Source of the DNA: Ruminococcus sp. CAG:488
GTDB lineage: Bacteria; Bacillota; Clostridia; Oscillospirales; Acutalibacteraceae
Reading direction: 5' to 3'
Length of the DNA stretch: 64,000 bases
Assembly (NCBI GenBank): GCA_000434055.1
Contig: HF999647.1
Span: forward strand, 376,208-440,207
Made by a program: the position numbers and the translations under genes. Shown piece by piece: positions 35,071 through 43,759 of this stretch; position 1 is the first letter of the stretch; each line of letters starts with the position of its first letter. Under the pieces are notes generated by a model that had not been told where the DNA came from, ran no database searches, and worked only from the letters and a program-made list of their open reading frames with translations.

Positions 35071-35775
35071 TTATCCTAAAAATGATGAATACTTCTTGCT
35101 CATCGCAAATGAGAATATCTCGTCCTCGGCAACGATGACGTGGTCAACAAGATTGATGCTGACCGTTGAAAAAAGCTTCGCAATCGCTTCGGTTGCGACA
35201 ATATCCGCCTGAGACGGAGTGGCAAATCCGTTCGGGTGATTGTGAGTGATAATCGCGTTTGTAATGTCAAATCTCAGCGCAAGCTCAACAAGGCTTCTGT
35301 TATCGGAAACCGCGGTTGTCGGTGTTCCGTCGGTGACCTTGATGCAATGCTTGAGCCTGCCGTGAGCGTCGAGCGAAAGCATGTAGACGATCTCTCTTGT
35401 TTCTCCGAGATATTTCATTCTTATGAAATCGTAAAGACGTTCCGCCGAGGCAAGATTGACCTTGTTGTTTATCGCATTGTCATGGTATTTTGAGCAAATG
35501 TCACGGATGAGCTTTATCATTACGGCGGCATTTTCGCCGATTCCGTTTATCTTTTCAAGCTCCTTTATCGGAGCATCAAGCACGCCGTTGAGATCGTGAT
35601 ATTTTTCAATCAGCTCATGCGCTATCGGATTGGTGTCCTTCAGGGGTATACAATAGAAAAGAAGAAGTTCGAGAATATTGTGATCTGCCATTGCGTCAAT
35701 GCCTGTTTTGAGATAGGAATCTCTTACCCTTTGACGATGGTCCTTATGTATGTTTTTCTTTTCCGTGGTGAACAC
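35071..35775 (-). CDS. radC: RadC-family JAB-domain protein
   Basis: 234-aa RadC homologue. N-terminal helix-hairpin-helix (IKELEKINGIGENAAVMIKLI) and C-terminal JAB1/MPN domain with the metal motif AIITHNHPNGFATPSQAD, matching the HxH-x-SxxD pattern with Asn-Gly in place of Ser-Gly nearby. Despite the name, no role in DNA repair is well established. It starts with a GTG at 35775; the ribosome binding site is weak. It is 32 bp upstream of the kinase-like gene, so an operon radC-kinase-MATE is plausible. AT-rich upstream sequence contains a TTGACA with a poorly spaced TATAAA. Confidence 0.9.
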   Translation of the reverse strand: MFTTEKKNIHKDHRQRVRDSYLKTGIDAMADHNILELLLFYCIPLKDTNPIAHELIEKYHDLNGVLDAPIKELEKINGIGENAAVMIKLIRDICSKYHDNAINNKVNLASAERLYDFIRMKYLGETREIVYMLSLDAHGRLKHCIKVTDGTPTTAVSDNRSLVELALRFDITNAIITHNHPNGFATPSQADIVATEAIAKLFSTVSINLVDHVIVAEDEIFSFAMSKKYSSFLG

Positions 35776-35840
35776 CTCTTCTGTGCGTTTTTCTATATAA
35801 AATTTTATAGTAATTAAGTGAATTTGTCAATCGTAAATTG

Positions 35841-35869
35841 TTGACCTGCAACTCAGTATATGATAAAAT
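35841..35869 (+). promoter_or_regulatory. sigma-A promoter of alpha-galactosidase
   Basis: TTGACC (35841-35846), 17-bp spacer, TAAAAT (35864-35869). Confidence 0.7.
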
Positions 35870-35902
35870 ATGACATACCAATAAAATAAGCGAGGTTTAG
35901 CT

Positions 35903-38080
35903 ATGCCTATTACATTTGATGAAAAAAGAAAGATTTTCAAGCTTGATACGCTTGATTCAACATATGCAATCGGAATCCGTGAGGGATATCTTATTCATCT
36001 CTATTACGGAAAGAAAATTCCGGATGATAATCTTTTGGATTTACCGTTCAGAGGATATTTTGCCACTATTTCGCCGAAAAACGTTCATGTTGACGATTAT
36101 AAGTTTTCTCTTGACGTTCAGCCGATTGAGTATTCCTGTAACGGTTCGGGAGATTACAGACTTGCTGCACTTTCAATAAAGGATTCAATGGGAAGAACAA
36201 CAACGGATATACGCTATCTTGACCATAAAATCTACGACGGAAAGCCGAAGCTTAAAGGACTTCCGGCAACTTATTGCAATGATGACAGTGAGGCTCAGAC
36301 GCTTGAGCTTATTACAATTGATAAATTCACGGGAGCAAAGGTAACGCTTTATTACACCGCATTTGCAAACTACAGCGTTGTCACCGAGAGCGTCAAGGTT
36401 GAGAATACGGGAAAGGAAACCTTTGAGATTGAAAAGGTTGCAAGCTGCTGTGTAAACTTCCCGTCGATGGATTATAACATGATAAACCTTTCGGGCGTTT
36501 GGTCGAGAGAGAGAAGAGTCATAACACGGCACCTTGCTCACGGAATACAGTCTGTTGCCAGCAAAAGAGGTTCGTCAAGCCATAACCACAATCCGTTTGT
36601 TGCACTTGTTGATGATAAGGGCGGCGAGGATTTCGGTGATGCTTTCGGTTTTAACCTTGTATACAGCGGTAACTTCTCCGCTGATATCGAGACGGATTAT
36701 CTTGACTGCACACGCCTTGTAATGGGTATCAACCCTATTGATTTCACATGGGTCGTTGAACCCGGCGATGAGTTCCAAAGCCCTGAGGTTGTAATGGTTT
36801 ATTCCGACAGCGGCATGGGCAAAATGAGCCGCACATTCCACGATCTTTACAACAACAATCTCATCAGAGGAGAATGGAAAAATAAAAAACGTCCGCTTCT
36901 TATCAACAGCTGGGAGGGCTCGGGCTTTGATTTTGACCAGGAGACCCTCGTCCGCTATGCCAAGGAAGCTAAGAAGCTGGGAATCGAACTGCTCGTTATG
37001 GACGACGGCTGGTTCGGTCACCGTGACAGCGACAATTCCTCTCTCGGCGATTGGTTTGTCAATGAGAGCAAGCTCAATGGCGGCCTCACAAAGCTTATCG
37101 AAAGAGTAAATGCAGAGGGCGTACAGTTCGGCATTTGGTATGAGCCTGAGATGATTTCCGAGGATTCGGAGCTTTATAAGGCTCACCCGGACTGGTGCGT
37201 TCATGTCGAGGGCAGAGAGCAGTCGCCTGCCCGTCAGCAGTATGTTATTGATATGACAAGACAGGATGTTCGTGATTGCATATTCAATCAGATGTATGAT
37301 GTTCTTTCAAAGAACAATATTGCATATCTCAAATGGGACTACAACAGAGCTATTACAGAGCCTGCGTCGGTGATGCTTGATGCGCGTCATTCAAAGGAGT
37401 TTTTCCACCGCTTTATTCTCGGCACATATGAGCTTATGGACAGAATAACAAGCGCATTTCCGCATATCCTCTTTGAGAGCTGTGCCGGCGGCGGCGGACG
37501 TTTTGATGCCGGTATGCTTTACTATATGCCGCAGGCATGGGCTTCGGACAACACCGACCCGATCGAGCGACTGACAATTCAGTTTGGCACAACAATGTGC
37601 TATCCGGCATCGAGCATGGGCGCTCATGTTTCCGCCTGTGACAGAACGGGAATCGAAACCAAGGCGGCAGTCGCAATGGCGGGTACCTTCGGTTATGAGC
37701 TTGACCCCAAGGAGATGTCCGAGGAGGATAAGGAAAAGGTCAAAGAGCAGGTTAAGAATTATCACAGGTATTATAATGTAATTCACTTCGGTGATCTTTA
37801 CAGAATTATTGCACCGACGGACGATGAGTTCAAGTGTGCATGGGAATATGTTGCAAAGGATAAGAGTGAAGCCTTGCTGACTGTTGTTATAAAAAACAGA
37901 GCGCCGCACGATTTTCTGCTTATTAAGATGAAGGGACTTGATCCCGAAAAAATGTACCGCGATGAAACAGACGGTGAGATTTATTCCGGTGCATTGCTTA
38001 TGAACGCAGGTATCAACCTGACTGACGGAACGTTGAGCGCAGGCAGAAGCTTCATAAGATATTTCACAGAGGTTAAGTGA
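35903..38080 (+). CDS. alpha-galactosidase, GH36
   Basis: 725-aa glycoside hydrolase family 36 enzyme that releases alpha-galactosyl residues from raffinose-series sugars. N-terminal beta-supersandwich (1-320), then the (beta/alpha)8 barrel: LLVMDDGWFGHRDSD, FGIWYEPEMISEDSEL, and the nucleophile Asp in AYLKWDYNRAI; the acid/base Asp is in AWASDNTDPIERL following FESCAGGGGRFDAGMLYY. No signal peptide, so it is intracellular and would act on imported oligosaccharides. Start ATG follows GCGAGG. It has its own promoter and lies only 4 bp before rimM, so rimM-trmD may also be read from its transcript, an odd combination. Confidence 0.95.
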   Translation: MPITFDEKRKIFKLDTLDSTYAIGIREGYLIHLYYGKKIPDDNLLDLPFRGYFATISPKNVHVDDYKFSLDVQPIEYSCNGSGDYRLAALSIKDSMGRTTTDIRYLDHKIYDGKPKLKGLPATYCNDDSEAQTLELITIDKFTGAKVTLYYTAFANYSVVTESVKVENTGKETFEIEKVASCCVNFPSMDYNMINLSGVWSRERRVITRHLAHGIQSVASKRGSSSHNHNPFVALVDDKGGEDFGDAFGFNLVYSGNFSADIETDYLDCTRLVMGINPIDFTWVVEPGDEFQSPEVVMVYSDSGMGKMSRTFHDLYNNNLIRGEWKNKKRPLLINSWEGSGFDFDQETLVRYAKEAKKLGIELLVMDDGWFGHRDSDNSSLGDWFVNESKLNGGLTKLIERVNAEGVQFGIWYEPEMISEDSELYKAHPDWCVHVEGREQSPARQQYVIDMTRQDVRDCIFNQMYDVLSKNNIAYLKWDYNRAITEPASVMLDARHSKEFFHRFILGTYELMDRITSAFPHILFESCAGGGGRFDAGMLYYMPQAWASDNTDPIERLTIQFGTTMCYPASSMGAHVSACDRTGIETKAAVAMAGTFGYELDPKEMSEEDKEKVKEQVKNYHRYYNVIHFGDLYRIIAPTDDEFKCAWEYVAKDKSEALLTVVIKNRAPHDFLLIKMKGLDPEKMYRDETDGEIYSGALLMNAGINLTDGTLSAGRSFIRYFTEVK

Positions 38081-38084
38081 TTTT

Positions 38085-38606
38085 ATGATAAAAAACTTTC
38101 TTGCAGTAGGTCAGATCGTAGGAACTCACGGCGTGCGCGGCGAAATGCGTGTTAACCCGTGGGCGGACTCACCCGAATTTCTTAAACAATTCAAAACATT
38201 GTATTATGACGCCGAGGGCAAAAACGGTGTCAGAGTTATTTCCGCACGTCCGCACGGCAACATTGTTCTGATGAAGCTTGAGGGCATTGACACTGTGGAA
38301 GCTGCTTCGGCGATGAGAAACAAGCGGCTTTATATGCGCCGCTCGGACGCAAGGCTTCCCGACGGAGTTTACTTTATCGAGGAGCTTATCGGCTGTGATG
38401 TTTTTGATGCCGATGATACGGATAAGCGATACGGAAAAATTTCCGACGTCAGCGAAACGGGTGCAAATGACGTTTGGCACATTGCGGCGGACAGTGAAAA
38501 GGAATATCTTATTCCCGCAATTCCGAGCGTTGTGATCAATACGGACGTTAAGGAAAACAAGGTGCTGATAAGACCGATGAAAGGTATATTTGACGATGAG
38601 AATTGA
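38085..38606 (+). CDS. rimM: ribosome maturation factor RimM
   Basis: 173-aa 16S rRNA processing/30S assembly factor that binds S19. The N-terminal domain LAVGQIVGTHGVRGEMRV and the PRC-barrel C-terminal domain (YFIEELIGCDVFDAD, VWHIAADSEKEYLIPAIPSVV) are complete. In most Firmicutes it follows rpsP; here rpsP is 28 kb upstream on the other strand. It overlaps trmD by 11 bases if trmD starts at 38596. No clear ribosome binding site beyond AGGTTAAG upstream. Confidence 0.94.
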   Translation: MIKNFLAVGQIVGTHGVRGEMRVNPWADSPEFLKQFKTLYYDAEGKNGVRVISARPHGNIVLMKLEGIDTVEAASAMRNKRLYMRRSDARLPDGVYFIEELIGCDVFDADDTDKRYGKISDVSETGANDVWHIAADSEKEYLIPAIPSVVINTDVKENKVLIRPMKGIFDDEN

Positions 38607-39336
38607 CATAATGACATTGTTCCCGGAGATGTGCGAGCGTGTCCTCGACGAGAGCATTATCGGCCGCTCGAGAGAGAGCGGACTGGTTGAAATAAACTGT
38701 GTCAATATCCGTGATTTTTCAACGGACAAGCATCGCCGTGTCGATGATACAACCTACGGCGGCGGCACGGGAATGATAATGCAGTGTCAGCCGATATTTG
38801 ATTGTTTCGGCGAGCTTGAAAGAGAAATCGGCAGCCGTCCGCACCTGATATATATGTCTCCGCAGGGTAAAACACTTGACCAGCAGAGAGTCAAGGAGCT
38901 TGCAAAAATGGATAATATAGCCATTCTCTGCGGCCATTATGAGGGTGTTGATGAGCGGGTTATCGAGGAACTTGTCGATGAAGAAATTTCAATCGGCGAT
39001 TATGTTTTGACAGGCGGCGAGCTTCCTGCTCTCGTACTTGCCGACAGCATAACAAGAATGTTGCCTGGTGTGCTTGCGAGCGATGAAGCGTTTGAGGAGG
39101 AGAGCCACTATAGCGGCTTGCTCGAATATCCGCAGTACACAAGACCGTATGAATGGCACGAAAAAACCGTTCCCGATATCCTTTTGACGGGTCACCATGC
39201 CAATATAATGAAGTGGCGCAGGGAGCAGTCGCTGGAGCGGACAAAGAGACGCAGACCCGATTTGCTGAAAAAAGCCGAATTAAGTGAAAAAGACATGAAA
39301 TATCTCCAATCGTTGGATAATGAGAGTAAAAAATAG
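38596..39336 (+). CDS. trmD: tRNA (guanine(37)-N1)-methyltransferase
   Basis: 246-aa SPOUT methyltransferase modifying G37 of tRNAs. MRIDIMTLFPEM is the normal N-terminus, so the in-frame start at 38590 is not preferred. YGGGTGMIMQ, LCGHYEGVDERV, EISIGDYVLTGGELPA and SITRMLPGVL form the trefoil-knot SAM site. The C-terminal basic tail is normal. rplS, which usually follows, is absent. Translation is coupled to rimM by overlap. The next 200 bp hold no gene until the HPr-like gene. Confidence 0.96.
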   Translation: MRIDIMTLFPEMCERVLDESIIGRSRESGLVEINCVNIRDFSTDKHRRVDDTTYGGGTGMIMQCQPIFDCFGELEREIGSRPHLIYMSPQGKTLDQQRVKELAKMDNIAILCGHYEGVDERVIEELVDEEISIGDYVLTGGELPALVLADSITRMLPGVLASDEAFEEESHYSGLLEYPQYTRPYEWHEKTVPDILLTGHHANIMKWRREQSLERTKRRRPDLLKKAELSEKDMKYLQSLDNESKK

Positions 39337-39450
39337 TCAATGTGCATTAAAAGTACAGTTAATCGGTGTACAAAGTGCACAAAGCATGACTTCTGAAAAT
39401 ACTCACATTTGGAATACAAGCCGAAATAATTTTAAAGTCAATTTTATTTG

Positions 39451-39478
39451 TTGACGATGACAACTTTTGTGATATAAT
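39451..39478 (+). promoter_or_regulatory. sigma-A promoter of the HPr-like gene
   Basis: TTGACG (39451-39456), 16-bp spacer, TATAAT (39473-39478). Confidence 0.75.
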
Positions 39479-39538
39479 AACTGTTGTATGAAAGGCTGAA
39501 AACAGACTTGGATTTAACTTTGATTGGAGATATCAATT

Positions 39539-39802
39539 ATGTGTGAAAAAGACGTTACAGTTCAGAATCAGGTGGGTCTCAGTGCCCGTCCTGCAACATT
39601 TTTTATTCAGAAGGCTAATTGCTTCAAGTCATCTATCTGGATCGAAAAGGAAGAAAGACGTGTGAATGCAAAGAGCTTGCTCGGTGTACTTTCTCTCGGT
39701 ATTGACGGCGGCACAACAATTAAAGTCATCGCCGCAGGCCCTGACGAGGAGCAGGCCGTTGATGAGCTTGTTAAGCTTGTTAACTCGGGCTTTGCAGTAT
39801 AA
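39539..39802 (+). CDS. Crh-like HPr-family regulator lacking active-site His
   Basis: 87-aa HPr-fold protein. The active-site loop reads GLSARPATFF where phosphocarrier HPr has GLHARPA, so the His phosphorylated by enzyme I is replaced by Ser. The regulatory Ser46 block is kept (NAKSLLGVLSLGI), as in Bacillus Crh (Gln at the His position), which is phosphorylated by HPr kinase and acts only with CcpA in catabolite repression. Start ATG at 39539 with TTGGAGA upstream; the longer frame from 39524 would add five residues across that site. Single gene with its own promoter and terminator, immediately before uvrC. Confidence 0.85.
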   Translation: MCEKDVTVQNQVGLSARPATFFIQKANCFKSSIWIEKEERRVNAKSLLGVLSLGIDGGTTIKVIAAGPDEEQAVDELVKLVNSGFAV

Positions 39803-39822
39803 GAATCCCTTACTAAACCGTG

Positions 39823-39851
39823 ACTGCCGCATATGATGTGCGGCAGTTTTT
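39823..39851 (+). terminator. terminator of the HPr-like gene
   Basis: ACTGCCGCA / TGCGGCAGT stem with a 7-base loop and five T residues. Confidence 0.9.
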
Positions 39852-39888
39852 GAATTTATAGATAATTTACGGAATCGAGGTGAATACC

Positions 39889-41727
39889 GTGGACATTCAT
39901 GAGTTGAGAAAAAAGGCAATGTCCTTGCCGCTGACGCCGGGTGTATATCTTATGAAGAACACCAAGGGCGAGATTATCTATGTCGGCAAGGCGAAGAAGC
40001 TCAAAAACCGTGTCAGCCAATATTTCGGCTCACAGCATAATCACTCAATCAAGGTCAGAAAGATGGTCGAAAATGTATTTGACTTTGACTATATTCTTTG
40101 TGACAGCGAGTTTGAGGCACTCGTGCTTGAATGTTCGCTTATAAAACAGTATTCGCCTAAATATAACATTCTTCTGAAGGATGACAAGGGCTACAGCTAT
40201 ATCAGAGTCAGTGAGGGACCGTGGCCGAAAATCAGCTCAGTGTTGCAAAAGGCGGATGACGGAGCACGCTATATCGGGCCCTATACAAGCTCCTTCAGCG
40301 TAACCAATTCCGTTGATGAGGCGCAGAAAATTTTCATGCTTCCGCGTTGCGGAAAAAGCTTTCCGAAGGAAATCGGCAAGGGCAGACCTTGCTTGAATTA
40401 TTTTATCAAGCAATGCTCAGCTCCGTGTGCGGGCAAGATAAGCTGCGCCGAATACAACGAATCTGTCAATGCCGCTCTCGATTTTTTGCAGGGCAACAGC
40501 GCAAAGATAATTAAAGAATTAACGGAAGAAATGGAGTCCGCCGCCGAAAGGCTTGATTTTGAGCGTGCGGCAAAGCTGAGAGACAGAATAAATTCTATTA
40601 AAAAAGTTAATGAAAAGCAAAAGGTCGTCGGCTCGGATGTCAGGGAGCAGGACGTTTTTGCAATCGCACAGTCCGATGAAAGATACTGCCTTTCCGTTTT
40701 GCGTTTCTATGACGGCAGACTCAGGGATAACGAATGGTTTTTATTCAATGAAATAGATACCCTGCCCGAGGCGAGACGTGAGCTTATAACCCGTTTCTAT
40801 TCAATGGGCAGACATATTCCGCCGTTTATTACGGTTGACGGTGAGGTTGACGATAAAGAATTGCTTGTGCAATGGTTGAGCGAAAATGCAGGACGAAAGG
40901 TTGAGATCAACGTTCCGCAGCGTGGCAGGCAGGTTGAAATCATGACGATGTGCATGAACAATGCAGCGCAGAAGCTTGCTTTGAGTATGGGCAGGAACGC
41001 AAAGGCTACGGCGGCTCTTGACGAGCTTGCAAGGCTCCTTAATTTGCCGAAGCCGCCCGTGATGATCGAATCCTACGATATTTCGCATACTGCAGGCAGC
41101 GATAACGTTGCAGGCATGGTCGTTTTCAAAAACGGATTGCCTTACAAAAAATCATATCGCCGGTTTGCGATAAAGGGCTTTGACGGTCAGGACGATTACG
41201 GCTCAATGGCTGAAGTTATTTCACGTCGGCTTAACAGATATGAAGAAGAGAAGGAAAGCGGCGAGGGGTTCGGAATCCTGCCGGATCTTATTCTTCTTGA
41301 CGGCGGACAGGGACAGGTCAATGCGGTTTTGCCTATTGTTCGTGCGTTCGGTTATGATATTCCTGTTTACGGCATGGTTAAGGACAACAAGCACAGAACG
41401 AGGGCCATTGCATATGACGGCGGCGAAATCGCAATCAACTCAAAGCGACAGGCATTCACACTCGTTTCGACGATTCAGGAGGAGGTTCACCGATTTGCAA
41501 TTTCATATCACCGATCGAAACATCAGAAATCGTCTCTCGGCGGAACTTTGACAAAAATCGACGGAATCGGCGAGAAAAAAGCCAAGGCTCTTCTGAAGCA
41601 TTTCAAAACCGTTACGGCGATAAAAAATGCGGAAATTGACGAACTTTGCCGTGTTGAGGGGATAAACAGAGCCACGGCGCAAAAAGTTTATGATTATTTT
41701 AGAAAAAATGTTGACAACACAAGGTAA
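39889..41727 (+). CDS. uvrC: excinuclease ABC subunit C
   Basis: 612-aa incision nuclease of nucleotide excision repair. N-terminal GIY-YIG domain (PGVYLMKNTKGEIIYVGKAKKL), UVR motif (LTEEMESAAERLDFERAAKLRDR) near residue 210, RNase-H-like nuclease (ESYDISHTAGSDNVAGMVVF, LILLDGGQGQVNAV) and C-terminal helix-hairpin-helix (IDGIGEKKAKALLKHF). Start GTG at 39889 is preferred because CGAGGTG lies six bases upstream; an upstream GTG at 39880 overlaps that site. Cytosolic; acts with UvrA and UvrB. It is followed by rsmD after 54 bp. Confidence 0.96.
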   Translation: MDIHELRKKAMSLPLTPGVYLMKNTKGEIIYVGKAKKLKNRVSQYFGSQHNHSIKVRKMVENVFDFDYILCDSEFEALVLECSLIKQYSPKYNILLKDDKGYSYIRVSEGPWPKISSVLQKADDGARYIGPYTSSFSVTNSVDEAQKIFMLPRCGKSFPKEIGKGRPCLNYFIKQCSAPCAGKISCAEYNESVNAALDFLQGNSAKIIKELTEEMESAAERLDFERAAKLRDRINSIKKVNEKQKVVGSDVREQDVFAIAQSDERYCLSVLRFYDGRLRDNEWFLFNEIDTLPEARRELITRFYSMGRHIPPFITVDGEVDDKELLVQWLSENAGRKVEINVPQRGRQVEIMTMCMNNAAQKLALSMGRNAKATAALDELARLLNLPKPPVMIESYDISHTAGSDNVAGMVVFKNGLPYKKSYRRFAIKGFDGQDDYGSMAEVISRRLNRYEEEKESGEGFGILPDLILLDGGQGQVNAVLPIVRAFGYDIPVYGMVKDNKHRTRAIAYDGGEIAINSKRQAFTLVSTIQEEVHRFAISYHRSKHQKSSLGGTLTKIDGIGEKKAKALLKHFKTVTAIKNAEIDELCRVEGINRATAQKVYDYFRKNVDNTR

Positions 41728-41781
41728 AAAATGTGATAATAAGATGTATATAAAATTAGTTAAAGGAAGGGAGCTTGCGCC

Positions 41782-42333
41782 GTGCGTGTGATTACGGGAA
41801 CAGCAAGAGGACGGGTTCTCAAAACCTTGGAGGGCGAGGACGTTCGTCCGACAACGGACAGGGTTAAAGAAGCGATTTTCAGCATTATCCAGTTCGAACT
41901 GGAGGGCAGGCGTGTACTTGATCTTTTCGCAGGATCGGGTCAGCTCGGAATTGAAGCACTCAGCAGGGGAGCGGCTTACGCCACGTTTACCGATATGAGC
42001 GCCGAAAGTGTGGATATCGTAAAGAAAAATCTTATCTCGACCAAGCTTGAGAACAATGCCGAGGTTATTCGCACGGAGGCAGTAACGTTCCTTAAAGGAA
42101 ACAGAAAAAAATACGATATCGTTTTTATGGATCCTCCGTACTCAAAGGGACTCTTGCAGAATGTCCTGCCCTATGTCGTTAAGAATGTTAATGACGGCGG
42201 TGTGATAATCTGCGAACACCCCTACGGAGAGGAGATGCCGCAGACGGTCGGCAATTTCTCAATTTACCGTAACTATAAATACGGAAAAATCGGTATAACG
42301 GTCTATCGTATCAGCGAGGAGGTCGACCGATGA
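41782..42333 (+). CDS. rsmD: 16S rRNA (guanine(966)-N2)-methyltransferase RsmD
   Basis: 183-aa class I methyltransferase. MRVITGTARGRVLKTLEG and RPTTDRVKEAIFSII are the family's N-terminal signatures; RVLDLFAGSGQLGIEALSRGA is the SAM site and FMDPPYSKG the catalytic NPPY-type motif. Starts with GTG behind GGAAGGG. It overlaps coaD by four bases (ATGA), the conserved rsmD-coaD pairing of Firmicutes. Confidence 0.94.
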   Translation: MRVITGTARGRVLKTLEGEDVRPTTDRVKEAIFSIIQFELEGRRVLDLFAGSGQLGIEALSRGAAYATFTDMSAESVDIVKKNLISTKLENNAEVIRTEAVTFLKGNRKKYDIVFMDPPYSKGLLQNVLPYVVKNVNDGGVIICEHPYGEEMPQTVGNFSIYRNYKYGKIGITVYRISEEVDR

Positions 42334-42821
42334 GAACAGCAATATGTCCGGGCAGCTTTGACCCGGTAACAAAAGGCCACCTCAGTGTTATAACCCGTGC
42401 ATCGAAGCTTTTTGACAGAGTCATTGTTGTTGTGATGATAAATCCCAAAAAGCCTGTCGGCTGCTTTAATCCGGAAAAAAGAGTGGAATTCATCGAAAGA
42501 TGCGTCAAGAATCTTCCGAACGTTGAGGTTGATTTTTATGACGGACTGCTTGCCGAATATGCAAGAATCAAAAAAGCGGACGCGATCGTAAAGGGACTCC
42601 GTGCCGTTTCGGATTTCGAGGACGAATTCCAGCAGGCACTTACCAATAAGCAGCTTAATCCCGATGTTGAAACAGTGTTTGTCACCGCAGGTGCGGATTA
42701 TATGTATCTTTCGTCCAGCATTGTCAAGCAGGTTTGCGAGCTTGGAGGCGACGTTTCGGACTTTGTACCCGAGCAGGTGCTCGACGATATAGTTAAAGGA
42801 ATAAGAAGAAAGGAAGACTAA
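42330..42821 (+). CDS. coaD: phosphopantetheine adenylyltransferase
   Basis: 163-aa coenzyme A biosynthesis enzyme that converts 4'-phosphopantetheine and ATP to dephospho-CoA. ICPGSFDPVTKGHLSVI holds the nucleotidyltransferase TxGH motif, LRAVSDFEDEFQ the substrate-binding segment, and YLSSSIVKQVCELGGDVSDFVP the ISSS-type second motif. Start ATG overlaps the stop of rsmD. Followed two bases later by the coiled-coil gene. Confidence 0.96.
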   Translation: MRTAICPGSFDPVTKGHLSVITRASKLFDRVIVVVMINPKKPVGCFNPEKRVEFIERCVKNLPNVEVDFYDGLLAEYARIKKADAIVKGLRAVSDFEDEFQQALTNKQLNPDVETVFVTAGADYMYLSSSIVKQVCELGGDVSDFVPEQVLDDIVKGIRRKED

Positions 42822-42823
42822 CG

Positions 42824-43471
42824 ATGAACGTACAGGGCTTACTTGATAAAATTGAAGATACCATTGACATGGGCAGCAAAATTCCTCTTTCGGGAAAGGT
42901 TGCGGTTGATGCAGAGACCATTAAGCAATGCATCGAGGACATCAGATATGATTTGCCGATCGAGCTTGAAAAGGCTCAGGAGGTAGTGGCTCACCATAAT
43001 AACCTTATAACAAAGGCAAATAACGAGGCTTCGTCAATCGTTTCTTCCGCTCAGACGGAGGCGGACGGTATAATCAGCGCCGCAAAGGAAAAGGCTTCGG
43101 GAATTGCCGCAACGGCAGAGGCAAACGCAAAGTCAACTCTTTCCGCTGCTTCGGAGCAGGCAAAGCAGATGATCGAAAGCTCGGAGATCACAAGACTTGC
43201 CCATGAGTTTTCTGACCGTGTCCGTGCTCAGGCTACAGCCGAGGCGGAGAACATTGTCAGAAACGCAAGAAGCCAGGCGGATGCAATTATTCTTGACGCA
43301 AACAATCAGGCTCAAGACACGAAGAGCAAGGCGGACAAGTGGGCCGGAGAAATTCGCTCGGCGGCCGCAGAGTTCGTTGAGGATATTATGAAGAACAGCG
43401 ATGAGGTTCTCTCGTCGAACATCGCCGAGATCAGAAAGGCAAGACAGAGCCTTTTCGGTGACCGCAGATAA
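42824..43471 (+). CDS. coiled-coil protein, ATP-synthase-b/DivIVA-like, unknown
   Basis: 215-aa soluble protein made mostly of long Ala/Glu/Lys/Asn-rich helix from residue about 40 to the end, with heptad-like repeats such as AAKEKASGIAATAEANAKS. It has no membrane span. The N-terminus MNVQGLLDKIEDTIDMGSKIPLSGKVAVDAETIKQ and a position after coaD are shared with a family in Clostridia often annotated as ATPase or F0-subunit-b-like, but no nucleotide motif is present; DivIVA/GpsB-like coiled coils are another possibility. It is translationally close to coaD (2 bp) and followed by a terminator. Function unassigned. Confidence 0.65.
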   Translation: MNVQGLLDKIEDTIDMGSKIPLSGKVAVDAETIKQCIEDIRYDLPIELEKAQEVVAHHNNLITKANNEASSIVSSAQTEADGIISAAKEKASGIAATAEANAKSTLSAASEQAKQMIESSEITRLAHEFSDRVRAQATAEAENIVRNARSQADAIILDANNQAQDTKSKADKWAGEIRSAAAEFVEDIMKNSDEVLSSNIAEIRKARQSLFGDRR

Positions 43472-43496
43472 GAAAAGAAAGAGATATAAATTAAAT

Positions 43497-43552
43497 GGGG
43501 TTGCTGCAGTGGGGGAAGTGTGCAATTTTTCCTCGGTCGGCAACTCTTTTTT
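43497..43552 (+). terminator. terminator after the coiled-coil gene
   Basis: GTTGC (43500-43504) pairs with GGCAAC (43539-43544), with an inner GGGGGAA / TTTTTCCTC stem, followed by six T residues. Confidence 0.6.
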
Positions 43553-43570
43553 GTAACAGAGGTGTACATA

Positions 43571-43759
43571 ATGAAAAAGCAATGCGAATGCTGCTATAAA
43601 CGTTTTGAAGTTGTCAGAAACACGAATGTTCCGCTCAATCCCGATCTTACCGCACCGCAGGATCATATCTATTGTCCGTGGTGCGGAGCAGAAAACGGAA
43701 CGGTTGAAAAAGGATCGCTTGTTAAAACAGAAAAATGTAATGCCGAGTGTGAGTTCTGA
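43571..43759 (+). CDS. small zinc-ribbon-like protein
   Basis: 62-aa protein starting MKKQCECCYKRFEV, with CECC and CPWC pairs (IYCPWCGAEN) in zinc-ribbon spacing. AGAGGTG lies about six bases before the ATG at 43571; the frame opens earlier at 43520 but that part overlaps the terminator. The last base overlaps the start of the dipeptidase gene (TGATG), so it is probably translationally coupled to it. Function unknown; it may be a zinc-binding accessory. Confidence 0.6.
   Translation: MKKQCECCYKRFEVVRNTNVPLNPDLTAPQDHIYCPWCGAENGTVEKGSLVKTEKCNAECEF

Noticed and set aside
43133..43666. 177-codon minus-strand frame across the coiled-coil gene and terminator
   Set aside because: No RBS and overlaps a terminator; opposite a coiled-coil gene, whose biased codons create long shadow frames.
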